Part shown: positions 1-6,148 of the stretch, piece by piece
How the letters are laid out: every line of letters starts with the position of its first letter
Numbering within the stretch: position 1 is the stretch's first letter
NCBI GenBank assembly: GCA_035995725.1
Contig: DASYKE010000134.1
Coordinates: 1 to 8,365 of the forward strand
DNA length: 8,365 bases
Direction: 5' to 3'
Source: JAQGLW01 sp035995725
GTDB lineage: Bacteria; Pseudomonadota; Gammaproteobacteria; Burkholderiales; Burkholderiaceae_D
Position numbers and translations under genes: made by a program
Notes under the pieces: model-generated
Seen by the model: only the letters and a program-made list of their open reading frames with translations
Database searches by the model: none
What the model was told of the DNA's origin: nothing

Positions 1-162
1 GCTGGGGACCCAGGTGGAGATCTGACAAGAGCAGGCATGTGCCGCGCTGCCCGGTGCGCAATATCATTGCACGCTTCAAACCGAATCCGGCATGTACGAC
101 GCGCTGTACCCATGCATACCGGGGTTCCGCTCGCAACGGAAAATGCCAATTCAAATTCAAGC

Positions 163-190
163 TTGACAATATTTCATCGAGCGATATAAT
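163..190 (+). promoter_or_regulatory. sigma70 promoter of the sugar-acid operon
   Basis: The -35 hexamer TTGACA (163-168) and the -10 hexamer TATAAT (185-190) both match the sigma70 consensus exactly and are separated by 16 bp, one short of the 17 bp optimum. Transcription would start near 197, immediately before the LacI-type palindrome. Nothing else in the first 541 bases looks comparable. The nearest gene downstream on the same strand begins at 542, so this is inferred to be the operon promoter, with a leader of roughly 345 nt. A promoter this strong would need tight repression, which fits the operator placement. The start site is predicted, not measured. Confidence 0.8.
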
Positions 191-198
191 GCCAATAA

Positions 199-214
199 AT
201 GACAGCGCTGTCAT
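199..214. promoter_or_regulatory. LacI-family operator
   Basis: ATGACAGCGCTGTCAT is a perfect 16-bp palindrome with a central CpG, the usual form of LacI/GalR-family operators. It lies 8 bp after the -10 box, over the predicted first transcribed bases. A repressor bound there would block initiation or promoter escape. The likely binder is the LacI/GntR-like protein encoded at 3377-4447 in the same operon, which would make the circuit autoregulated, with a pathway sugar acid or its keto-deoxy product as inducer. The pairing of this regulator with this site is inferred from proximity and symmetry. Confidence 0.75.
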
Positions 215-350
215 ATTAACATATTCATTAAAATCAGATACTTGCTAGCTTTATGCGTAGCGTATGAATACTCAAGCTGACAGCGCCTCAAAGATTTGCG
301 CGTCGGAAAGGTCTCTGTCGCAATGATTTTGATCGGATGGCTTGAAGGGA

Positions 351-362
351 TGAACCGGTTCA
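351..362. promoter_or_regulatory. CpG-centred palindrome, possible second operator
   Basis: TGAACCGGTTCA is a perfect 12-bp palindrome with a central CpG, resembling a LacI-family site, but its half-site (TGAACC) differs from that of the main operator (TGACAGC). Its centre is 150 bp from the centre of the 199-214 site, inside the transcribed leader. It could be an auxiliary site, the target of another regulator, or chance. Confidence 0.3.
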
Positions 363-372
363 CCGGCAATAG

Positions 373-408
373 CAACAGCAATGCTTGGCAATGTCGATCT
401 TGCTGTTG
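373..408 (+). other. hairpin in the operon leader
   Basis: CAACAGCAA (373-381) and TTGCTGTTG (400-408) are perfect inverted repeats giving a 9-bp stem with an 18-nt loop, extendable by one G-U pair. No run of T follows, so it does not look like an intrinsic terminator. It may shape or stabilise the leader RNA. Confidence 0.35.
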
Positions 409-541
409 TATTCCACTTATGCATCCTGCTCGTGATGCGGCGAAAGGTCCAGTCTTCCGCACCATTTGATGCAGGTCGTCGAGCGCAATTTTGCATGCCG
501 CACTGATTACTCTGTTTATTAATCCGCCTATTTAGGGACCC

Positions 542-1474
542 ATGAAAACCACACCAGTCACTCACGAAGACCTGATCCGCTCCGTTCTCGCCGTGCCGCC
601 TTTGGCGCGCCATGCTGACCTCACTCTCAATCGCGCGGAAAACAAAAAGCAGATCGCTCATCTGGAGCAGGGCGGCGTGCGTACGCTGATGTATGGCGGC
701 AATGCCAATTTCTATAACATCGCCGTATCCGAATATGCCGAAGTGCTCGATTTCCTGGAGCAGACCGCCGGTCCCGATACCTGGGTGATCCCGTCGGTCG
801 GGCCGGATTACGGCAAGATGATGGATCAGGCGAAGATTCTGCGCGAGCGCAAATTCCCCGCACCGATGGTGCTGCCGCTGACCTTTCCCAGCACCGACGA
901 AGGCGCCACCGACGGCATCCGGCATTTCTCCGATGCGGTCAAACGCCAAGTCATCGTCTATATCAAGAGCACGAACTTCCTGCAGCCTGAATCGGTCGGC
1001 GCGCTGGTGCGCGAAGGCCGGGTGGCCGCCATCAAATATGCGGCGGTACTGGACAATCCGGCAAAGGACGAATTCCTGACCCGGTTGCTGCAGCAGGTCG
1101 ACAAACGCATTGTCATCAGCGGCATCGGCGAGCGCCCAGCGATCGTGCATCTGCGCGACTTCGGCCTGTCGGGCTTCACCTCCGGTTCGGTGTGCGTGGG
1201 TCCGCGCGGTTCGATGGCGATGCTGCGGGCGATCCAGGCCGGCCGTTTCGACGAAGCCGAGCGCATCCGCGCCGCGTACATGCCGCTGGAAGACTGCCGC
1301 GACGAACTCAGCCCGATCCGCGTGCTGCACGACGCCGTCACCGCCGCCGGCATCGCCGACATGGGGCCGATGCTGCCGATGCTGTCGCGGCTCGATGTGC
1401 AGCACCGCGCACGCGTGGCCAAGGCTGCCAGCGCACTGCTGGCGCATGACAATGCGTTGCGCAGCGCTCAATAA
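542..1474 (+). CDS. DHDPS/NAL-family lyase, probable 2-keto-3-deoxypentonate dehydratase
   Basis: This 310-residue protein is a TIM-barrel enzyme of the dihydrodipicolinate synthase/N-acetylneuraminate lyase family, of normal length for it. The Schiff-base lysine is most likely Lys165 in VAAIKYA, and Tyr140 in VIVYIKS aligns with the family's catalytic tyrosine. The ISGIGE and GFTSGS segments (about 192-215) match the late-barrel region. The usual pyruvate-binding GTTGE motif is absent and replaced by GGNANF (52-57). That argues against true DHDPS and for a sugar-acid dehydratase branch such as L-2-keto-3-deoxyarabonate dehydratase. The product would be 2-oxoglutarate semialdehyde, the substrate of the dehydrogenase at 4577. 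The ATG has only a modest AGGGA (534-538) before it. The IlvD/Edd gene begins 25 nt after its stop. A 2-keto-3-deoxy-acid aldolase is the main alternative. The family is certain; the exact reaction rests on context. Confidence 0.8.
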   Translation: MKTTPVTHEDLIRSVLAVPPLARHADLTLNRAENKKQIAHLEQGGVRTLMYGGNANFYNIAVSEYAEVLDFLEQTAGPDTWVIPSVGPDYGKMMDQAKILRERKFPAPMVLPLTFPSTDEGATDGIRHFSDAVKRQVIVYIKSTNFLQPESVGALVREGRVAAIKYAAVLDNPAKDEFLTRLLQQVDKRIVISGIGERPAIVHLRDFGLSGFTSGSVCVGPRGSMAMLRAIQAGRFDEAERIRAAYMPLEDCRDELSPIRVLHDAVTAAGIADMGPMLPMLSRLDVQHRARVAKAASALLAHDNALRSAQ

Positions 1475-1499
1475 TTCACGCGAACAGACTGAAAACAAT

Positions 1500-3230
1500 A
1501 TGAAACCACCACGCAAAAAGCCTGAGCAACTGCGCAGCCACCGCTGGTTCGGCGTCGATGACCTGCGCTCGTTCGGACATCGCTCGCGTGCCGCCCAGAT
1601 GGGTTATCAGCGCGAAGACTATGCCGGCAAACCGGTGATCGCCATCCTCAATACCTGGAATGACCTGAATCCCTGCCACAGCCATTTCCGCGCACGTGCC
1701 GAAGATGTTAAGCGCGGCATATGGCAGGCGGGCGGTTTCCCGGTGGAAATGCCGGCCATCTCGATGGGAGAAACGTTCCAGAAGCCGACCACCATGCTGT
1801 ACCGCAATCTGCTGGCCATCGAAACCGAAGAGCAACTGCGCTCGTATCCGATCGACGGCTGCGTACTGATGGGCGGCTGCGACAAGACTACGCCGGCATT
1901 GATCATGGGCGCGCTCAGCATGAATATTCCATCGATATTCGTGCCGGCAGGTCCCATGTTGCGCGGCAACTGGGCCGGCAAGACGCTAGGCAGCGGATCG
2001 GATGTCTGGAAATACTGGGCTGAACTGAAAGCCGGCAATATCACGCGCGACACATGGGGCGAAATCGAGAATGGCATCGCCCGCTCGGCCGGCACCTGCA
2101 TGACGATGGGCACGGCCTCGACCATGACCGCGTCGGCCGAAACGCTGGGCCTGACCCTGCCTGGCGCAAGTGCGATCCCCGCTGTGGACTCGAATCACCA
2201 GAAGATGGCGTCAGCCAGCGGCCGCCGCATCGTCGACATGGTATGGGAAGACTTGAAGCCGCGCGATTTTCTCACCGCCAAATCATTCGATAACGCCGTG
2301 ACTGCGGTGCTGGCGCTGGGTGGTTCGACCAATGCGGTGATTCACCTGATCGCGATGGCGCAACGCGCCGGCATCGAGCTCACGCTGCAACGTTTCGACG
2401 AACTGTCGCGCCATACGCCGGTCATTGCCAACCTGCAGCCGACCGGCAAGTTCCTGATGGAAGATTTTTATTACGCCGGCGGCCTGCCGGTATTCCTCAA
2501 GTCGCTGGGGCCGCTGCTGGACCTGGATTGCGAGACCGTCACCGGGGCAACGCTGAAACAGAATATCGCGAACGCGCAAAACTACAACGACGACGTGATC
2601 CGGTCGCTCGACAATCCGGTTGCCGCATCGGGCGGCATCGTGATCCTGCGCGGCAACCTTGCGCCCGATGGAGCAGTCATCAAGCCGGCCGCTGCGGAAA
2701 AGCGTCTGCACAAGCATACCGGCCGTGCAGTCGTGTTCAACAGCTACGATGAAATGAATGCGCGCATGGACGATCCCGAGCTCGATGTCGATGAAAACAG
2801 CGTGCTGGTGCTGCGCAACTGCGGCCCGCAAGGCGGGCCCGGCATGCCCGAGTGGGGGCAATTACCGATTCCGAAAAAGCTGCTCAAGCAGGGTGTGCGC
2901 GACATGGTGCGCATGTCGGACGCGCGCATGAGCGGCACTAGCTACGGCACCTGCATCCTGCATGTGTCGCCCGAATCGTATGTAGGCGGGCCGCTGGCGC
3001 TGGTACAGGAAGGCGACCTGATCGAGCTCGACGTTGAAAACCGCGTATTGAACATGCTGGTCGATGAAGCCGAACTGGCGCGGCGCCGCTCGGCATGGGT
3101 CGCGCCGCCAAGGCGATTCGAGCGCGGTTACGGAAAACTTTTCGTGCAGCATATTCAACAGGCGGACAAGGGCTGCGACTTCGATTTTCTCGAAGGCACG
3201 GCACCAACCGCCGACCCTGAAATCCATTAA
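1500..3230 (+). CDS. IlvD/Edd-family sugar-acid (pentonate) dehydratase
   Basis: This 576-residue cytoplasmic iron-sulphur dehydratase converts an aldonate to its 2-keto-3-deoxy acid. The cluster ligands are visible as Cys59 (NPCHSH), Cys127 (GGCDKTTPA) and Cys200 (AGTCMTMGTAS), at the same numbers I recall for Rhizobium L-arabonate dehydratase. Glu91, Asp128, Lys129 and Glu451 fit the Mg2+ site, and Ser478 in RMSGTSYG is the likely catalytic base. Length and motifs match the arabonate/xylonate/galactonate branch better than dihydroxyacid dehydratase (IlvD proper) or phosphogluconate dehydratase (Edd). The ATG at 1500 is chosen because the family N-terminus (RSHRWFGVDDLRSFGHRS) starts about 12 residues later. 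The same frame stays open back to 1110, but that part overlaps the previous gene and does not resemble the family. There is no clear ribosome binding site, so translation may be coupled to the gene 25 nt upstream. The substrate (L-arabonate, D-xylonate, D-fuconate or similar) cannot be read from the sequence. Confidence 0.9.
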   Translation: MKPPRKKPEQLRSHRWFGVDDLRSFGHRSRAAQMGYQREDYAGKPVIAILNTWNDLNPCHSHFRARAEDVKRGIWQAGGFPVEMPAISMGETFQKPTTMLYRNLLAIETEEQLRSYPIDGCVLMGGCDKTTPALIMGALSMNIPSIFVPAGPMLRGNWAGKTLGSGSDVWKYWAELKAGNITRDTWGEIENGIARSAGTCMTMGTASTMTASAETLGLTLPGASAIPAVDSNHQKMASASGRRIVDMVWEDLKPRDFLTAKSFDNAVTAVLALGGSTNAVIHLIAMAQRAGIELTLQRFDELSRHTPVIANLQPTGKFLMEDFYYAGGLPVFLKSLGPLLDLDCETVTGATLKQNIANAQNYNDDVIRSLDNPVAASGGIVILRGNLAPDGAVIKPAAAEKRLHKHTGRAVVFNSYDEMNARMDDPELDVDENSVLVLRNCGPQGGPGMPEWGQLPIPKKLLKQGVRDMVRMSDARMSGTSYGTCILHVSPESYVGGPLALVQEGDLIELDVENRVLNMLVDEAELARRRSAWVAPPRRFERGYGKLFVQHIQQADKGCDFDFLEGTAPTADPEIH

Positions 3231-3244
3231 GGATCAGATCCGAC

Positions 3245-3373
3245 ATGAAGCGATTCGCATACCGGTTTGCGCTGCCGTCCTGCACGCTTGCGGTATGCCT
3301 GTCGCTGCGTGCCGATGCGCGATTTTTGCCGGATACGGGCGCTGCCGCATCGATGCTCGCTAAAGGAGGTTAA
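3245..3373 (+). CDS. small 42-residue ORF with signal-like N-terminus, upstream of the repressor
   Basis: An ATG at 3245 opens 42 codons ending at TAA 3371-3373. AAGGA (3229-3233, overlapping the dehydratase stop codon) lies 11 bases upstream as a possible ribosome binding site. The protein starts MKRFAYRFALPSCTLAVCLS, a basic start then a hydrophobic stretch, with a possible cleavage after ADA (residues 23-25), leaving a tail of about 17 residues. Its last codons, AAA GGA GGT TAA, are also the Shine-Dalgarno sequence of the repressor gene, which starts 3 nt later in the same frame. It could be a leader peptide that couples repressor translation, a decayed remnant of a secreted protein, or chance. 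I recognise no family. Confidence 0.3.
   Translation: MKRFAYRFALPSCTLAVCLSLRADARFLPDTGAAASMLAKGG
3363..3370 (+). promoter_or_regulatory. strong ribosome binding site fixing the GTG start of the repressor
   Basis: AAGGAGGT is a full match to the anti-Shine-Dalgarno sequence and ends 6 nt before GTG 3377. This decides the repressor start in favour of GTG over the ATG at 3410, which has no such site. It is the best ribosome binding site in the window, and it lies inside the last codons of the 42-codon ORF. Confidence 0.75.
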
Positions 3374-3376
3374 GCT

Positions 3377-4447
3377 GTGGCTCTTACTTTTTTACCGGAC
3401 AGATCCGCAATGAGCAACGGAAAGCGTATTCAAAAGCGCGGTCAGCGGCGCGACATGACCTTGGACGACGTAGCGAAGATGGCGGGAGTGGCCCCCATTA
3501 CCGCCTCGCGGGCGCTTCACAAGCCGGAGCTGGTGTCTGCAAAAACGGTTGCCAGGGTGCGGGAAGTGGTCGAACGCATCGGCTATGTGCCGAACCTGCT
3601 GGCCGGCGGACTTGCGTCGCAAAAAAGCCGCCTGATCATGGCCGTGATTCCGACCACGATCAATCCCACTTTTTCCGAAATGATCGAAGGACTGCGAGAC
3701 GAGTTGCTGGCAGCGGGCTATCACCTGATGCTCGGGCTGTCCGGCTACAGTGAAGAGCGCGAACGCGAATTGCTCAATGCGATAGTCAGCCGCCGCCCGG
3801 ACGGCATCGTGCTGACCGGCGTAGTCCATTCGCCCACGTTGCGCCGCCAGATTACCAACGCCCGCATACCCGTGGTGGAAACCTGGGATCTGACTCCCAC
3901 GCCGATCGATATGCTGGTCGGATTTTCCAATGAACATATAGGCCGCGCCGCTGCCGACTATCTGATTGATGGACAGCGCCGCCACCCGGCGCTGCTGATC
4001 GCCAACGATGCCCGCGCAACGGCGCGGCGCGAAGGTTTTTACGCTGCGGTTGCCGCGCGCGGGCTCACGGTCGCGGGCTGCGAAGTGGTGCCGGCCCCGA
4101 CCACGGTCGGTGCCGGCCGCGCCGGCATACGGCGTTTGCTGGAATCCAATCCGGAGATCGATGCGGTTTTCTGCTCTTCGGACCAGCTCGCGCTCGGTGT
4201 ATTGCTGGAAGGAGCCGCCACCGGTATCGCCATTCCGGAACGCGTGGCGGTAATGGGCTTCGGCAACCTCAATTTTTCCGCCGACACCTGGCCGACGCTG
4301 ACGACTGTCGCAGTCGAAGGCGAACGCATCGGCAGAGAGGCGGCGCGCTTTCTGCTGGACCGCATCGCGAATCCGGAATCCGCAAGCAATCCGATGCCTC
4401 GGATTCTGGATGTCGGATTTCGCATCATCAAGCGCGAAAGCGCTTGA
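3377..4447 (+). CDS. LacI/GntR-like transcriptional repressor of the operon
   Basis: This 356-residue regulator has a LacI-type helix-turn-helix (about residues 27-47, TLDDVAKMAGVAPITASRAL), a hinge segment YVPNLLAGGLAS (70-81) and a periplasmic-binding-protein-like effector domain from about 85 to the end. The segment ETWDLTPTPIDMLVGFSN is characteristic of the gluconate-repressor (GntR of the LacI family) group, so a sugar acid is a plausible effector. The GTG start is backed by a perfect ribosome binding site and gives about 26 residues before the helix-turn-helix; starting at ATG 3410 would remove 11 of them. The gene sits inside the operon between two enzyme genes. It probably represses the 163-190 promoter through the palindrome at 199-214, controlling its own level. 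The family call is firm; target and inducer are inferred. Confidence 0.9.
   Translation: MALTFLPDRSAMSNGKRIQKRGQRRDMTLDDVAKMAGVAPITASRALHKPELVSAKTVARVREVVERIGYVPNLLAGGLASQKSRLIMAVIPTTINPTFSEMIEGLRDELLAAGYHLMLGLSGYSEERERELLNAIVSRRPDGIVLTGVVHSPTLRRQITNARIPVVETWDLTPTPIDMLVGFSNEHIGRAAADYLIDGQRRHPALLIANDARATARREGFYAAVAARGLTVAGCEVVPAPTTVGAGRAGIRRLLESNPEIDAVFCSSDQLALGVLLEGAATGIAIPERVAVMGFGNLNFSADTWPTLTTVAVEGERIGREAARFLLDRIANPESASNPMPRILDVGFRIIKRESA
4428..4447 (+). other. GAAA-loop hairpin ending on the repressor stop codon
   Basis: TCAAGCGC (4428-4435) and GCGCTTGA (4440-4447) pair perfectly around a GAAA tetraloop, a very stable GNRA-type hairpin whose last three bases are the TGA stop codon. It is not followed by a T run, so it is not a typical intrinsic terminator. 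A role in mRNA stability or in lowering transcription into the next gene is possible. Confidence 0.4.
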
Positions 4448-4576
4448 GCGGCGGCAATTTCCATGTGCCGATTTACGCAAGAAGCAGTGTCCATGTAACC
4501 CAGTGCGATGTGCTCTCAAGACAAACGGGCAGATTTCGTTGAGGTATTGATTCATTAAACATTCAAGCGAAAAAAC

Positions 4577-6007
4577 ATGAAACAGAATTACATCAACGGC
4601 GAGTGGATCGACGGCGCGTCAAACTCGTCCAATATCAATCCGTCCGATACCTCCGATGTGATCGGACAGTACGCGCAAGCCGATGCCCGGCAGGCCGACC
4701 TGGCGATCGCCGCGGCAGCTGCCGCAGCGCCTGCCTGGGGATTGTCGAATGTGCAGATGCGCGCCGATGCGCTCGACCGGATCGGCACCGAAATTCTGGC
4801 ACGCAAGGAAGAACTCGGCAGGCTGCTGTCGCGCGAAGAAGGCAAGACCTTGCCCGAAGGCATAGGCGAAGCCGGCCGCGCCGGATATATCTTCAAATTC
4901 TTTGCGCAGGAATGCCTGCGTCTGCGCGGCGAAAAGCTGCCGTCCGTGCGTACCGGCCTGGACATCGAAATCACGCGCGAACCGGTCGGCGTGGTCGGCA
5001 TCATCGCGCCCTGGAATTTCCCGATTGCGATACCTGCATGGAAAATTGCCCCGGCACTGGCGTACGGCAATTGTGTATTGATCAAGCCGGCAGAACTGGT
5101 GCCGGGCAGTTCGTGGGCGCTGGCTGAAATCATCAGCCGTGCCGGATTGCCTGCCGGCGTGTTCAACCTGGTGATGGGGCGCGGCAGCGTGGTCGGCCAG
5201 GCATTCCTGAACGACCGCCGGGTCGATGCGATCAGCTTCACCGGTTCGGTCGCAACAGGCGCGAAGGTTGCGCAGGCGGCGATGGGGCGGATGGCGAAAG
5301 TGCAAATTGAAATGGGCGGCAAGAATCCGCTCATCGTGTTGAACGATGCCGATCTGGCCACTGCCGTCAATTGCGCGATCCAGGGTTCCTTCTATTCGAC
5401 CGGACAACGCTGCACCGCATCGAGCCGGCTGATTGTCGAGAAGGGTATTTATCCGGCATTCGTCGCGGCAGTCAAGGACAAGCTCGACGCATTGAAGGTC
5501 GGCGATGCCCTGAAAGCCGGCACCGACATCGGTCCGGTGGTCGATGCCAGCCTGCTCGAGCAGGATCTCGAATATATCCGCATCGGCCGCGACGAGGGCG
5601 CGAAACTGGCGTTCGGCGGAGAGCGCGTGCAGCGCGAGACGGAGGGCTTTTACCTGACGCCTGCGCTATTCACCGATTGCAGCAACGACATGCGCATCAG
5701 CCGCGAAGAGATCTTCGGGCCGGTGGCAGGCGTGATCCCGGCCGACAATTACGAGCATGCGCTTGCGCTGGCCAACGATACCGAGTTCGGTCTGTCGGGC
5801 GGCATCTGCACGACATCGCTCAAGTATTCAACTCACTACAAGCGGCATGCGCAAGCGGGCATGGTGATGGTCAATGTGCCGACCGCCGGCGTCGATTATC
5901 ACGTGCCGTTCGGCGGCAGCAAGGGATCGAGCTACGGATCAAGGGAGCAGGGTACCTACGCCGCCGAATTCTTCACCACCGTCAAGACTGCTTATTGCGG
6001 TATTTGA
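4577..6007 (+). CDS. aldehyde dehydrogenase, probable 2-oxoglutarate semialdehyde dehydrogenase
   Basis: This 476-residue NAD(P)+-dependent enzyme belongs to the aldehyde dehydrogenase superfamily and has its usual length. Visible motifs are the cofactor and oxyanion region PWNFPIAIPAWKIAPAL (146-161, Asn147), KPAE with Lys170, FTGS (221-224), the general base Glu245 in EMGGKNP, the nucleophile Cys279 in STGQRCTASS, and EEIFGPV with Glu378. The C-terminal PFGGSKGSSYGSREQG and FTTVKTAY segments resemble bacterial 2-oxoglutarate semialdehyde dehydrogenases of the arabinose, glucarate and hydroxyproline pathways. With the two dehydratases upstream, the expected reaction is 2-oxoglutarate semialdehyde to 2-oxoglutarate, the last step of the pathway. 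The ATG at 4577 has no strong ribosome binding site. The 129-nt gap after the repressor shows no promoter I would trust. If the DHDPS-family protein is instead an aldolase, this enzyme could oxidise glycolaldehyde or lactaldehyde. Confidence 0.88.
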   Translation: MKQNYINGEWIDGASNSSNINPSDTSDVIGQYAQADARQADLAIAAAAAAAPAWGLSNVQMRADALDRIGTEILARKEELGRLLSREEGKTLPEGIGEAGRAGYIFKFFAQECLRLRGEKLPSVRTGLDIEITREPVGVVGIIAPWNFPIAIPAWKIAPALAYGNCVLIKPAELVPGSSWALAEIISRAGLPAGVFNLVMGRGSVVGQAFLNDRRVDAISFTGSVATGAKVAQAAMGRMAKVQIEMGGKNPLIVLNDADLATAVNCAIQGSFYSTGQRCTASSRLIVEKGIYPAFVAAVKDKLDALKVGDALKAGTDIGPVVDASLLEQDLEYIRIGRDEGAKLAFGGERVQRETEGFYLTPALFTDCSNDMRISREEIFGPVAGVIPADNYEHALALANDTEFGLSGGICTTSLKYSTHYKRHAQAGMVMVNVPTAGVDYHVPFGGSKGSSYGSREQGTYAAEFFTTVKTAYCGI

Positions 6008-6148
6008 TCAATGCCGCCGAAATCGGAATACAGATAAAAGGAGTACACATATAAGGCAACTGGCGAGAGCTGCTTTTCGGAAAACTCTGAAATCTTGCCC
6101 GTGGCCATGCAACCGTTTCAACCGCTGTTAATATAACAAGGAGACAGT

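Larger units (their letters stand above)
215..541 (+). other. long 5' leader of the operon, no gene
   Basis: These 327 bases lie between the operator and the first gene and hold no convincing coding region. Reading frames here are short and lack ribosome binding sites; the longest starting with ATG near the promoter is 20 codons (264-326). Visible structure consists of a TGACAGCGC half-site repeat (278-286), a 12-bp palindrome (351-362) and a 9-bp stem hairpin (373-408). I do not recognise a riboswitch class. A weak alternative promoter (TTGCAT at 491-496, 18 bp, TTTATT at 515-520) could shorten the leader, but it is much poorer than the one at 163-190. Upstream of the promoter, bases 1-162 also show no supportable gene. 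Confidence 0.5.

Noticed and set aside
1..25. Possible last codons of an upstream gene (frame ending LGTQVEI then TGA at 23-25)
   Set aside because: Only seven residues are in the window, too few to support a gene or family.
39..248. 69-codon plus-strand frame across the promoter region
   Set aside because: It runs through the consensus promoter and operator, has no ribosome binding site, and the product resembles nothing known.
1110..1499. N-terminal extension of the IlvD/Edd frame by 130 residues
   Set aside because: It overlaps the DHDPS-family gene almost completely, is rich in Arg, Cys, Ala and Pro as expected for an out-of-frame reading of GC-rich DNA, and the family N-terminus begins just after the ATG at 1500.
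272..1516. 414-codon open frame on the minus strand opposite the lyase gene
   Set aside because: Its composition (His, Arg, Gln, Asp rich) is typical of an antisense shadow of a GC-rich gene; no domain is recognisable and the plus-strand protein is a clear family member.
3231..3241. Short palindrome GGATC-A-GATCC after the dehydratase stop codon
   Set aside because: It has no T run, is too short and tight-looped to fold well, and does not match the operator; probably chance.
3392..4555. 387-codon minus-strand frame opposite the repressor gene
   Set aside because: Antisense shadow; the plus-strand LacI protein is unmistakable and the minus-strand product shows no known motif.
4588..5407. Overlapping minus-strand frames of about 260 codons opposite the aldehyde dehydrogenase
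   Set aside because: Two such frames exist in different phases and neither shows motifs, as expected for shadows of the dehydrogenase gene.
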